The translations under genes were made by a program, and so were the position numbers. Shown in pieces: positions 37,350 to 49,234 of a stretch of DNA of 64,000 nt. How positions within the stretch are numbered: the first letter of the stretch is position 1; every line of letters begins with the position of its first letter. Under the pieces are notes generated by a model that was not told the DNA's origin, ran no database searches, and was given only the letters and a program-made list of their open reading frames with translations. Where the stretch lies: the NCBI RefSeq assembly GCF_032854445.1, contig NC_088306.1, positions 8,704,193-8,768,192 of the forward strand, written 5' to 3'. The stretch is from Liolophura sinensis (taxonomy: Eukaryota > Mollusca > Polyplacophora > Chitonida > Chitonidae).

Positions 37350-38113
37350 ACGTACTGTAATTGTGACGGTGACAACAATCTGAAGACTGACCGTACCGTA
37401 ATCTGGCCACGGGCAGTATTCTGGACAAAAGTAGTAATCTGGACGCTGAAAATAATCTGAACGCTGAAAATAATCTAGATGCTGACAATAATCTGGACAC
37501 AGGCAGTAATCTGAATGCTTTCAGTAATCCTGACGCTTACAGTAATCTGGACGCTGACAATAACCTAGACGCTAACAATAACCTGGACACAGGTTCTGGT
37601 TAAAGGCAGTAGTCTGGACGCTTACAGTAATCTGAACGCTGACAATAATCTGGACACAGGCAATATTCAGGACACAGGCAGTAGCCTGGATACTTACAGT
37701 AATCTGGACGCTGACAATAACCTGGACTCTGACAATATTCTGGACACAGGCAGTATTCAGGACAAAGGCAGTAGTCCAGATGCTTACAGTAATCTGCACG
37801 CGTACAGTAATCTGGACGCTGACAATAACCTGGACAGACAAAGTAATTTGGACATTGTAGTAATCTAGACAATGGAGGTAAACGAAAGAAAGGAAGTAAT
37901 TTGGACATTACGAAGCATACTGGACACTGGAAGTAATATTTACACTGTTAGTAATTTGTAGGCAGACGGTAATCTAGACACGTAGTATTTTAGGCACTGG
38001 CAGAAGCTTGCACTCAAACAGTAATCTGGACACTGTCAGTAATCTGGACACTGACAGTACTCTGGACATTGACAGTACTCTGGGCACTGACAGTATTCTG
38101 GACAATATTTGCG
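37350..38113 (+). repeat. 18-bp minisatellite, direct block 1
   Basis: Degenerate 18-bp units of the form acagtaatctggacgctg. Since 18 is a multiple of three, several frames stay open; the resulting reading frames are not genes. Confidence 0.92.
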
Positions 38114-38325
38114 GTAGTTTCATGAAAAGTTTAGCCGCTTTCTATTGCGCACATTTTTCATTTACTCATCTAGAACCAATGTATCTCATTTCTGTATCTC
38201 ATTTTAGTGTATATGTATATAACTAAGTTAGAATTTGCTTTACATGGACTGCACTACCGCAGCTGTTGCGCACCTACACACACCTGTACAACATGCTTGT
38301 CACGGACATGTACACTGTAAATATA

Positions 38326-38571
38326 AGCGTGGGCAGATCTCTGTAGATAACCTCCCTTGCCTTGGGTGTTTAAATAGCTGATGCTTGGAAAGAAAGCGGC
38401 ATTAATCCAGTTTGCTCAGTAATTCAAATACCAAATGATGTTATTGAGATTTAGTTACACAGATATAAAAAAAATACTCAGGTAGAAATGAATATTCGTA
38501 ATGACATCTTTTTCAACTGAGAACTTAAAAACCACCTATACTAGAATAATCTCATAGCAATTGTATTTGTA
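38326..38571 (+). repeat. Segmental duplication flank, copy B
   Basis: Second copy of the 260-bp flank, about 1.27 kb from the first and again leading into the 18-bp minisatellite. It is interrupted at its end by a SINE fragment. Confidence 0.85.
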
Positions 38572-38627
38572 TCTTTTTATTATTTATTTGATTGGTGTTT
38601 TACGCCGTGCTCAAGAATATTCAGTTC
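38572..38627 (-). mobile_element. SINE family 1, tail fragment within the duplicated flank
   Basis: Contains gattggtgttttacgccgtg. The 8-bp tatttgta lies on both sides (38564-38571, 38628-38635), and the insert is absent from copy A, so it came after the duplication. Confidence 0.75.
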
Positions 38628-38639
38628 TATTTGTAAAGA

Positions 38640-38890
38640 TCTCAAACTTGGGCTCTAAAAGTAATCTGGACACTGGTACTAATCTGGGCACTGGCAGAAA
38701 CTTGGGCTCTAACAGTAAACTGGACACTGGTAGTATTCTGGGCACTGGTAGTAATTCGGACTCTAGTAGTATTCTGGGCACTGGCAGAAACTTGGGCTCT
38801 AACAGTAATGTGGACACTTGCAGAAACTTGGGTAGTATTCGGGTACTCACAGAAACGTGGGCTCTCACAATAATCTGGACACTGTCGCAG
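38640..38890 (+). repeat. 18-bp minisatellite, direct block 2
   Basis: Units such as agtaatctggacactggt and agaaacttgggctctaac, same orientation as block 1. Confidence 0.88.
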
Positions 38891-39060
38891 ATGTGGACTT
38901 GTCAGTAATTAGTACACTGACAGTAATCAGTAGAGTTCCAATAATCAGAATGTCTGCTACTGTGTTTAGGTTATTTTTTGGAACCAGATTACTCTCCGAG
39001 GCGAAACTACTGTGGATTAACAGGTTGCCCTTAATAATATTACTGTTTAGTAGCGGTACA

Positions 39061-39540
39061 ACCGTCAGTGTCCAGATTACTGCTAGTGTCCAGATTACTG
39101 CTAGTGTCCAGATTACTGCCAGTATTCATATTACAGCCAGTATTCAGATTTCAGCCAGTGTCCAGATTACTGCCTGTGTCCACATTTCTGCCAGTGTCCA
39201 TATTACTGCCAGTGTCCATATTACAGCCAGTGTCCATATTACAGCCAGTGTCCAGATTATTTACAGTGTCCAGATTACTGCCAGTGTCAAGATTACAGCC
39301 AGTGGCCAGATTACAGCTAGTGTCCATATTACAGCCAGTGTCCACATTACTGCCAGTGTCCAGATTTTTGCCAGGCTCCATATTACAGCCACTATCAAGA
39401 TTTCTGCCAGTGTCCATATTACAGCCATTGTCCAGATTACTGACAGTGTCCACATTACAGCCAGTGTCTAGATTACTGACATTGTTAAGATTACTGTCAT
39501 TGTTAAGATTACTGTCATTGTCAAGATTACTATAAGTAGC
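39061..39540 (-). repeat. 18-bp minisatellite, inverted block
   Basis: Units read cagtgtccagattactgc on the + strand, the reverse complement of blocks 1 and 2. The block is 170 bp from block 2, so the pair can form a long imperfect hairpin. Confidence 0.92.
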
Positions 39541-40244
39541 CAGATTATTGGGGACTATCGGCGCTTTGAGGAGGTTTATTTCTCCACAAAGTAGAACGTG
39601 ATCGATTTCCATGTGACCTTTATTGAAATACATATTTATTTACATGGGTGGGTCAAGTACTTCAAGCGTGTTTTAAGTGTACATACATGTAGATACCTGA
39701 AGGCATACTAGACTATCTCTATGCTGAGTCACTGCTAAAGCAAATGATATATCTACTTTATATGTCAAATGCTTGTACTAATCTCTAACTATGCCAAGCT
39801 GGTTTTTATAGTTTGTATATTTTTACTGCATAGAACTTGTATTTTTATTCCAAAATCGATAAGTAAAATATTTACCTCAGTACCACAGAGATCGACAGGT
39901 GTTTGTTATAGAAGTTCCAAGTGGTAGACTTTGTAAGAAAAGCAGGCATAAAAGTTATAAAAGGTTTGGGCAAGATAAAAATAGTTTATACCACTCTGTG
40001 TGGGACGGACATACACACAAGTTTAGAATATGAAAAAAATCACTTTTGTCCGCCAAATATTTCTTGTGAGTATCATTAAACTTAATTCTTGAGTCTCAGT
40101 TAGCAAAATTAATAAAACATGCGTTAGAGTTTATAGGATTTGTTTGAAGTTGTCGTGCAGCATAAGAATATTTCTCTTTTACGACGGCCTTTATGGATTA
40201 ATAAGAAAACGGATGTATCGAGCATGGAGGGAATTACCACCCCC

Positions 40245-40519
40245 GGGGCCTCCGTGGCTCAGTTGGTTAGCGCGCTAGCGCAGCGTAATGACCCAGGAGT
40301 CTCTTACCAATGGGGTCGCTGTGAGTTCAAGTCCAGCTCATACTGGCTTCCTCTCCGGCCGTACGTGAGAAGGTCTGCCAACAACCTGCGGATGGTCTTG
40401 GGTTTCCCCTGGGCTTTGCCCGGTTTCCTCCCACCATATTGCTGGCCGCCGTCGTATAAGTGAAATATTCTTGAGTACGGCGTAAAACACCAATCAAATA
40501 AATAAATGAACAAATAAAT
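40245..40519 (+). mobile_element. SINE family 1, best full-length copy
   Basis: Complete from ggggcctccgtggctcagtt to the AAAT tail, about 275 bp. A-box-like tggctcagttgg and B-box-like gagttcaagtcc mark the tRNA-derived head with its polymerase III promoter. Confidence 0.95.
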
Positions 40520-40568
40520 TTAACAATGAGAGGGTTTAATGTTATGTTGGAATTGTATTGTATTGTAT

Positions 40569-41195
40569 CGACAGGCATCAGGTCACGCGTAACCTTTGAA
40601 GGTTACTTGACAGTGCGGTCACTGGCACATGGTCACAACAGCCTTGGGTACATGTCCGTCGGAAGGTTTGCCAGCAACCTGCAGATGGTCGTGGGTTTCC
40701 CCCGGGCTCTGCCCGACCCACCACAATGCTGGCCGCCGTCGTATAAGTGAAATATTCTTGAGTACGGCGTAAAATACCAATCAAATAAATAAATAAAACA
40801 ACAGTCTTGGAAATGATGTCACTTGAATGTACGGTTACTGATATCTGATCAGACACAGCCTTTACTGAAATACCGTAACTGGACAGTATGTTGACTGGGA
40901 TATGGTCACACTTAGCATTTGAAATGATGTCACTTGACCGTACGGTTACAGGCATCTGGTTACTCATAGCCTTTGAAATGATGTCACTTGACAGTGCGGT
41001 TACTGGCACATGGTCACAATAGCCTTGAAAATGATATCACTTGAAAGCACAGTTAATGGCATCTGATCAGACACAGCCTTTGAAATGCTGTCACTTGACA
41101 GTGCGGTGACTATTATTTGGTGACTAGCATCAGGTCACACACACCTTCTAAAATGCGGTCACTTAACAGTTCATTGACTGGCATCTGGTCACGTC
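40569..41195 (+). repeat. 54-bp tandem repeat, interrupted by a SINE
   Basis: Degenerate units with gatgtcacttgacagtgcgg, ctggcatctggtcac and agcctttgaaat recur about nine times; a SINE tail sits inside at 40648-40797. Confidence 0.82.
40648..40797 (+). mobile_element. SINE family 1, 3' half, inserted in a tandem array
   Basis: Flanked by acaacagccttgg (40635-40647) and acaacagtcttgg (40798-40810), a 13-bp target-site duplication with one mismatch. Confidence 0.88.
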
Positions 41196-41300
41196 ATTAT
41201 TTATTTATTTGATTGCTCTTTTGTGGCGTACTGAAGAGCATTTCACATATACCACCGCGGCCAAAAATATTTATGGACACTGGGCAGAGCCCTAAATAAT
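41196..41300 (-). mobile_element. SINE family 1, tail fragment
   Basis: Contains tttatttgattgctcttttg and ctgggcagagccctaaataa. Confidence 0.7.
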
Positions 41301-41479
41301 CCGAAAGGTTTGTTGCCAAGCCTATTCGCGTCACTAAATACGCTAATAAACTCTTCCACTGTAAGAATAGGACAAACGAAAACTATGCACAAACGTGCTT
41401 CTTGGCAAAAAAAAAAGGTGTTCAGAATGTGTTTTTGTATTTTATTGACTGGTGTCTTATGCCACATTTCATACTAGAA

Positions 41480-41680
41480 TTACAAGGCTGATGGGTGGAA
41501 AAGAGTGCTCGAAACAAACCACCACCCATCACCAGATAATTGGCAAGTCGTCTGAGTTGTAAAGAGACTAACGAGTGCTTGATTCGAACCTGTGACCTTA
41601 GTGGTTAAAGGTCTCTAGGCGATGACTTGACCACTGCGAACACGTTATTGGCCATTGATATTATTGGTCAATGGCCTGAT
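41480..41680 (-). mobile_element. Possible tRNA-derived SINE of another family
   Basis: On the minus strand gttcgcagtggtcaagtcat leads to a B-box-like acaggttcgaatcaagcact. The rest is unrecognised. Confidence 0.35.
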
Positions 41681-42318
41681 GGTTGAGGCAAACCGGTGCT
41701 TTAATCATCCGAGACAGCAAATTAGCCAAAAGACCCGACGCTCAAGATAAGATAAATGGCAGTACAGCATGTTGTTTTGAACACAGTAGTATACGTAAGA
41801 CCGGTGTCGCCGTTTGAAAACAGACCCATTATACATAAACATTTTGAATGCGTTTTGTCTACTTTTATTATATACATACAAAAAAAACAGCGAAAATTCA
41901 TAGCGCCGGAACATCTGCGAGCTGAGATACTTGTGGGTATGGTTTAGTGAGAATGGCGTGTTCACCTGTTTAGGAATCAATACGATAATAACTCAACTAA
42001 ACGCAAACATATTTGAGAAATATGAAGAAAAAACAATCGATTTAACAAATTCGAGTATGAATCGGCTTCACATTGCTGCTACATGTATAAAAAAAAACGA
42101 TTGCTTTTACAAAGTTTCCCAATCTGCGGTAGCCCGCTCCGTGATCAGACAAGAGGCAAGCTTCAAAGCGACAGCGTTAGGAGAGAATTTAACTTGAGTT
42201 GGCTTTTTACATCTCAAATGTACTAAGCAAGACACAACTCTTATGCAAATCTGAATAAACTCAGCTTGATATTGTTCAGATGGCACCATTCATGATTTTA
42301 ATTTAAAATCATGAAACC

Positions 42319-42388
42319 ATTTATTTATTTATTTCATTGGTGTGTTACGCCGTACTCAAGAATATTTCACTTATACGACGGCGGCCTT
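42319..42388 (-). mobile_element. SINE family 1, tail fragment
   Basis: Contains ttggtgtgttacgccgtact and tatacgacggcggcc; it lies 4 bp after a perfect 10-bp inverted repeat. Confidence 0.8.
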
Positions 42389-42705
42389 TGTGACTTTAGA
42401 AACGCATGAGGTCGTGCAGGCATTTTACCCATTATCTCCCTTTTCTCTTCTGAAGGCAATCGTGTGGTACAATACTTTTGTTTCTCACTTATTTTTCAAT
42501 ATAATGCTTCGAAATCGGTATACAAGCAGTTGTTACTTGCACTCAAAACCCGTTGCATACTTTTTAAAATATATTTTATAGTTTTAAAGATATTTGTAAA
42601 AATATCAAAGTTTCAAAATGTTAGATCTTGTGAAGGTTTTAACATTGAATAATCAGTAGGATCGCTATAATCTACAGCGTTTTAGTTCAGGATAGCAAAG
42701 TAATC

Positions 42706-42826
42706 AGCTTGCGGATGGTGGTATCTTTCCCTCGGGTTCTGTCCAATTTCCTCCCACGATAACACTTGCAGTCATCGTATAAAAGAAATATTCTTGAGTG
42801 CTGCGTAAATTTCCAATCGAACAAAT
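42706..42826 (+). mobile_element. SINE family 1, diverged 3' part
   Basis: Contains cttgcggatggtggtatctt and agaaatattcttgagtgctg. Confidence 0.65.
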
Positions 42827-43863
42827 ATGTGAATAGATCAACATGATTGGCTACACATGGAACAATGCTGAATATTTCTTATGAGTGCACGTGTATCAAA
42901 TACACTGAAGTGTTGGCTGCAACCTTGACGTCTTTATCTATAAAGCAGGGTGTTCGTATCCGATTGTCGCTGCTTCAGATGATACTTAATCAAGTATCTG
43001 ACAAAGCAGAGGTGGGGAGAGGGGGTGGGGCGTGATTATATTAATCAGTACACGAGCGACTTCAGGTAAACACGTGCGGCTTACAGTCCAATCGACCGCG
43101 TTTGTTTTCTGGTAGAATTGTGCTTGCCAGAGCAGTCACGTTAAAAATTATACACACCTTCACAAAAATGTCATGCTGGGAGCAATGTTTAACCTCCGCA
43201 TCTGTAAACAAAGGTATAACCAGATAAAATTTAAAAAATAGAATAGCTCCCTCTAGACTGTACAGTAAGACTGTGACATGAGATATGTTTTCAACATCCA
43301 ATGTGAATGTTTTATTAAAACTACGTGTTACTGTCTTTTCCATACATCCCATGATCGATTAGTTATTAATAATCTGTCTACATGTGCATGTACCCACGAT
43401 GTAACGTGAGCAGCCGTTCTTTAGCCTGAGTTGTATTTTTAAAACATCTCACTAAATCCAAATTAAGCTCAGACAATGCGAAAGGCTGTAGTCTCCTGAT
43501 TTGACCGTCTGATGATGAAAACGATATGAAGAAATCTGCATGACACTGATGTGTCTGGCTATGGGCTGACTCTCCACGTGACTCAAATTCAGTTCATCCA
43601 CATGATGAAAAATAAATCGATGTTTTCTAAGCTGTGAAATATTTGTATCTGTATTTGTACCTGTATCTCAATACTCAATAATTAGCCTCTCAAAATTTAT
43701 TTCTTTCGAATGAAACTTTCGGAAATTTTAGGCCTTTATTAGAACAAAACCGTTTCAAATTACGTATTTCATACCGAAATATCCGTTTACTGATCTACAA
43801 TAAAAAACGAAAGACGGTAGTTTCTTTGTTACTCAGCGTGTAAACATAGCAGCTTGGATCAAT

Positions 43864-44076
43864 TTATTTATTTATTTGATTGATGTTTACGCCGTACTCA
43901 AGAATATTTCACTTATACGACGGCGGCCAGAATTATGGTTTGAGGGAAACCCACGACCATCCGCAGGTTACTGACAGACCTTCCCATGTACGGCCGGAGA
44001 GCAGAACTTAAACTCACAGACTCCTGGGTCATTACGCTGCGCTGGCATGCTAACCAACTGAGCCACGGAGGCCCCC
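43864..44076 (-). mobile_element. SINE family 1 with 13-bp target-site duplication
   Basis: Near-complete copy with head complement ccaactgagccacggaggcc. The 13-bp agcttggatcaat flanks it at 43851-43863 and 44077-44089. Confidence 0.93.
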
Positions 44077-44443
44077 AGCTTGGATCAATGGCATTTACAT
44101 GTTAAGACATTATATTATAGGAGGCAATACTTGTCTCCTGCACATCGAGACATGCCTTTACTGTACACGACAGTGTAGTGAGTTTATGTAAAGACAGAAA
44201 TATAAACACTCTAGTATATACGCTATTTACTTACAACATACGGACCATCATTACTTACACCATGCGGATCAACATAAATATGTCTTGTGCTGATCTAAAG
44301 AAAGATTACCGCTTTAGGATTATAAGTGTAATTATGAAACATGGCCTTTGGCAGATGGTAAGGGATGTAAGGCGTAACTTTATTACAGCTCAGACTAGAA
44401 GACTACATAAGAGAAATTAGGCTGTTTGCAATATATCACAGCA

Positions 44444-44445
<2 letters not shown>

Positions 44446-44525
<80 letters not shown>
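44446..44525. repeat. (TA)n microsatellite, 80 bp
   Basis: Uninterrupted TA dinucleotides ending exactly where a SINE core begins. Confidence 0.95.
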
Positions 44526-44527
<2 letters not shown>

Positions 44528-44648
44528 GCGGTCGCTGTGAGTTCAAGTCCAGTTCATGCCAGTTTCCTCCCACCGTAATGCTGGCCGCCGTCTTATGAGT
44601 GCAATATTCTTGAGTACGGCGTAAAACACCAATCAAATAAATAAATAA
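44526..44648 (+). mobile_element. SINE family 1 with head replaced by (TA)n
   Basis: Starts at aatgcggtcgctgtgagttc, with a 60-bp internal deletion, and ends with the AAAT tail. Confidence 0.8.
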
Positions 44649-46537
44649 GTACATATATATATAGGTAAAGCCATGATTATCACCAGGCTGACTGTATTCA
44701 CACGTAGATGTATGTACTGCAGATGTCCACGGCTCCTGTACTTCGATAGTCTTTAGAGAAGCTTTACTCAAACACGTGACACTAGAAGGGTATCATTCGC
44801 CAGCGATTTGCACTGTCATCGTTGAGGATGGGACGAGATGTCTTCATCCGGCTTCCGCGTGTAGTTGACAAAGGATCCTCAGAACTAAGATATCCCCGTT
44901 GTTTATGTGTAAATAAATAAATAATGGACATTGATAGCAAGTGATAAACTCTCTGGTCAGAGTAACGTAAACAATGATTAGTGAGTTGAAAGTAAATAAA
45001 AAGTTACATTTTACGCCTCAAATTTTCCACAATAGTCTATCCAGCTTATAGGAGGATTAGACATGTCTCCTAGTAGACAGCTTAGTGGTCGGCTAGAAAT
45101 CAGAGAATAATCCGCCCCCCCCCCCCCCCAACGGGATAATACTTCACGGGATTATACCTGGCGACATGATTGATACATATGTATTAAGAGATGATATCCC
45201 GTTACGCATGGGTTTAGCCATTAGAAGACAAGAAAGGCAAGACGGTTTATAGTACGCTCAAAAAAGTGGTTGCAGAAGGTAGAATGTCACGTACACAAGA
45301 TCAGAATCGATCAGGAAAAAAAAACAATTATTCACGTCAGCGTTGATAATTTTTTTAAGCAACACAGGGCACAAGAATTATTTTGATAAAGCTGAAAACG
45401 GAACGAATTATTTTATTAGAACCAAAAAAAAAAAGAATGTTGTGTAAGTGCGTGTATTACACCAGCCATTAAACATACAGATATCTTAATGTGCAGGATG
45501 GTACTGTGAATCACAATATCTAGCTGGCACATACCTCATTTCTTGGCCTCAGGAAGATTAGCCCTAAGGGTGAGCGGAAAACAGTCCCTCAAACTTAGCT
45601 CCTGGGCTCGTTTCAAAAAACTTTTGTAGCCGTCTAAGGCCTTTAAGTCGGTTAAGTGTCATTTAGCTGACTACCGTAAGTAGGCCACGAAAAAAAATTC
45701 ACCTGGTCGTTTCAAAATAGTAAAACTGCTCAAAGCTTAGCAGGCTTACCACAGCCGGCTCTGTGGCCGCTTTACATCAGTCTGATTGGTTGAATCAACG
45801 CTGGCAATTGTTAAATTATACCCGAAATATAAATATATTGAATTACTAATTTATATCCAACTGAGTTGTTCTGTAGATGTTTTACTGATAATAGGATGCT
45901 GCAATCCTGATTACAAAATTATTATAACTCAATAATGAAAACAGCCGTTAACCCAATTGTTATCATAACGTAGAGTAAAATGTTAAAATCAAGCACAGCC
46001 AAATACCCATTCGTACATACAGCGTGTGTAAGGTGAAAACGGCGTCTGTGCCGAGCGGTCGATATACATCTATCTTCACTGGGGTAACATGTTTTTCTCA
46101 CGTTGTGAACTCACAGTGATAATATTTGGTTTTTATATTATTATGGGGATCTGTTGGTAGACAATATACATGTAATCCCTTCAATTTCAAGGCTTCGGAT
46201 TTAAGTAAGATAGCATTGTAGGTGGATGGTGTAACATTACCCAGTCAGCGATAAATCTTATATTTTATGGTCGCATTTCGCTTTGTACATGTTCTTTAGC
46301 TTAAAATCCAGTAGCACCTTGGTACTGACACAGGCAATAAATAGAGCTCCGGACAGTACGTGGATTCCATGGGCTCTGCCTCAGCTGCTGGTCACAGCTG
46401 ATTTCCAGCAGTTGCGAGATGTGAAGAAAATGGGCAACTCACAATGATTCCTATTAAATGACAGTCAATAGCCCTGATAACGAAATATCGAAGCGAAACT
46501 GATTTTGGAACATAACGATGAGTAAATTGAAAATGTG

Positions 46538-46540
<3 letters not shown>

Positions 46541-46588
<48 letters not shown>
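46541..46588. repeat. (TA)n microsatellite
   Basis: About 24 TA units with no adjacent SINE. Confidence 0.95.
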
Positions 46589-47142
46589 TTCATGTCCACA
46601 GAATAAAACACAAATTCAAGTCAAAAATAATATGGGAATCAGTTAGGATCAAAAGTGTACAGTCAGCCATAAAGTCGCGTTAAGTTGGCCAGTTATTTGG
46701 GCTCACGCTAAGCATCGCTGTATATAATAAACTGGAGAATTTATTGTCTTTATGGATTTCAAGTTTCTAAGTGCATGCCTTTAATTGAAAGTGCATAAGC
46801 ATGCCATCTGATCACTGCACTTGGCATTCACGAACGTGAGAATTTTTTGGACTGTCATTTGCGAGGTTTCCTTTGTCAGGTCACCAGTTTCGGTTTCGGT
46901 TAGTTAAAATGATAACCGAAGAGTGTCAATGACATCATAGGTGTTCGGCAAAAGGTTTCTGAACATACATGGAACGTCGTCAATACTATCGCGCCCTTCC
47001 TACTTCTAACTGAAACGCCAAGACCCGCCTTAGCCGGTTGTGTTGTATTAAAAGGAATCTGATGAAATAATGTATGTTGTGTACCATTTATCGCACAATC
47101 GTCATCCTAAATTTAGCATTCCATTTATTTTCAAAAGAGACT

Positions 47143-47460
47143 GAGCACACAGCAACCTGCTGGGGAACTTATGGGTCTGCCTACTGCCCATTATCATGAA
47201 CACATAGCAACCTGTTGGGGAACTTATGTGTATGCCTACTGCCCATTATCATGAGCACATAGCAACCCATTGGGGAACTTATGTGTATGCCTACTGCCCA
47301 TTATCATGAGCACACAGCAACCTGCTGAGGAACTTATGTGTATGCCTACTGCCCATTATCATGAGCACACAGCAACCCATTGGGGAACTTACGTGTATGC
47401 CTACTGCCCATTAACATGAGCACACAGCAACCTGCTGAGGAACTTATGTGTATGCCTACT
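47143..47460 (+). repeat. 55-bp tandem repeat, about six copies
   Basis: Unit starts fall at 47143, 47198, 47253, 47308, 47363 and 47418. The units share ggaacttatgtgtatgccta and differ only at a few sites (cctgctgagg versus cccattgggg). Confidence 0.95.
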
Positions 47461-48149
47461 TTCTACATATCTAGCTCCAGTATCGGTTCGAAATGTTTCC
47501 AGCTTAGCTTACACATTAAGCGCTCTGAACCTTTACATTTACTAACCTGGAATTGGAGCCTGCCTACCCTATCCTCAAAGTTTCACGTTGTACGCCACAA
47601 AAAGAAGTGTCCTGTGATCTTGAAGTAATTCTGAATGCGATAATAATAAAGACAATAACACAAATTTAACCGATGCACCCACCCGGACAGCAGCTAGTTA
47701 GACCAGTTAGACCTTCGCAAAGAGCAATTTTCGAATCACTTGACTCCGTTGCTATGTTGCACACGGCTGCTCTTGCCAAAATTAAGATTAACTCCTATTT
47801 CACAGCAACTGATTATACTTCCTTTCTGTACATAATTTACACACAAATTAAAATTAAAACTCCCACACAATTTGACAATCACCTTTTAAATTGTAGATGT
47901 CATTAGTTTCAATCAAATCATTCCACCAGTTTATCTTTTTCCGAACGATGCCCAGCGTGTCCGACTCAAATTGAAAATTTGACATTCTGCCCATGTAGCA
48001 GGTACGTTTGTGTCAATTGTGAGGTTATGATCTTTATTATTCACGAGCAATTGGATGATACCAAGTAAGAATTATCGAAGGATTACAGGAATCTGCGACA
48101 TGTTGAGCACAGCACACGAGAAATGGCCGAGGTCCAGGTGGAGTTTTAC

Positions 48150-48247
48150 CTTATATTTTACTTATACGACACCTGCTAGCTTTATGGTTGGCAGAAACCG
48201 GGCAGAGCCCGGAGAAAACCCAAATTTGCAGACAGACCTTCCTACTT
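48150..48247 (-). mobile_element. SINE family 1, core fragment
   Basis: Contains gcagaaaccgggcagagccc and acagaccttcctac; about 140 bp before the orphan signal-peptide exon. Confidence 0.65.
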
Positions 48248-48387
48248 TTTCCCTTAGTAGTTCGTTGAATCCATTAAAAGCAAAATGCCGGCTGCGGCAT
48301 ACAACTTGATTAGTGGTAATGGTTTCACCCACGCCCTAATTGGGAAAGTTAAGGAAATGAGTTTTATTCTGAATTCCCAGGTGGAAA

Positions 48388-48457
48388 ATGTTTTCCGAAG
48401 GCATACAGTTTCTAGTGGCAGTTCTGTGCCTGATGACCGCGCTCGCAGTTGTCCAAG
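48388..48457 (+). CDS. Orphan signal-peptide exon of a secreted protein
   Basis: An ATG opens 23 codons reading MFSEGIQFLVAVLCLMTALA then VVQ, with the first base of a Gly codon before a strong donor (g|gtgagc). Hydrophobic residues and a small-residue end make a good signal peptide, and a phase-1 donor right after it is common in secreted proteins. A possible acceptor (gaattcccag, ending at 48380) would put a 5' UTR exon upstream. I found no convincing second exon before the CpeT-like gene at 53944. The longest in-phase open stretch after an acceptor starts at 52647 (about 60 codons, no recognisable domain). This may be a real gene start, or a remnant whose later exons are diverged or displaced by the minisatellite at 49.2-50.5 kb. 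Confidence 0.42.
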
Positions 48458-49234
48458 GTGAGCATTTACCTCCCCCCATATTGGTACCTGCTCTAACTTT
48501 ATCTTTAGTTTTGCAGATTTGACCGGAAAGTTACTTTGCTAGTAAGGCGAATATAGGTGTCAGATAATATGTGATAATAAAAAGGGATGTTGGAGACTCT
48601 ATACCTTAACTCAGTTCTTGAATGTGAACATCAGAAGTTTGTAAATACGTCAGTGAATTGGCATTTGATGCTCAATGAATTGTCCTTGAAAGTTATGCAG
48701 GTTGTATTAGAAGAACAGGTTAACACTGAATTTCTTTTTTTGTATTTTTGCACATTTTTGTTTTATTTTAGAGAACAGTACATTATCAAATAAAGCACGT
48801 GCAGGGTATTATTTACTCTGTGCCAGGCTATATCATATGACATTTGCTGTTCAATAAAGTGTTTTTAGAGTCATCTAATTTGTAGCCTGGCACAGAAAAA
48901 CACTGAATTTTTTCCAAAAAAATCGGCATATGTTCTAAGGTAGAGTATATATAGGAAGGAATTTACTTTGTGTAATGCTATGTGCTATGGAAAATAATGC
49001 TTATTACATGTACATTGTCCTTTGTAATGATGTAGGTTGTTTGTTGTCGAAGGATTCAACTGAATTTTTGCAGACTATATAAAAAAAAGTATTGATAAAT
49101 TGCACAATTTTTTTTATATTTAATTTGCATGTTTTAATTTTATTTTATTTTTTTTGAAAAGGAAAGTCTACACATGAAATAATCTATTCTGTCCCAGGCT
49201 GTATGATATCGGCCCTAATGCTATATACGCTAAT

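Larger units (their letters stand above)
44649..48387. other. Long gene-free stretch
   Basis: Apart from the listed microsatellite, 55-bp array and SINE fragment I see no gene. A poly-C tract lies at about 45115-45129. The segment 45600-45720 (ctgggctcgtttcaaaaaac, later tggtcgtttcaaaatag) may be a small DNA-transposon remnant. Confidence 0.35.

Noticed and set aside
39151..39633. 160-codon minus-strand frame with NLDTG repeats, and other long frames at 37-39.5 kb
   Set aside because: They arise because the minisatellite unit is 18 bp, so any stop-free unit stays open in several frames on both strands.
40245..40340. tRNA gene
   Set aside because: A and B boxes are present, but the sequence is the head of a SINE repeated across the window and lacks a cloverleaf with a matched acceptor stem.
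40140..40463. 107-codon frame and similar frames at 11040, 27539, 35873, 40327, 59692 and others
   Set aside because: Translations of SINE family 1; the same peptide pieces recur at every copy.
47143..47460. CRISPR-like array
   Set aside because: The 55-bp units are contiguous with no unique spacers, and the genome is eukaryotic.
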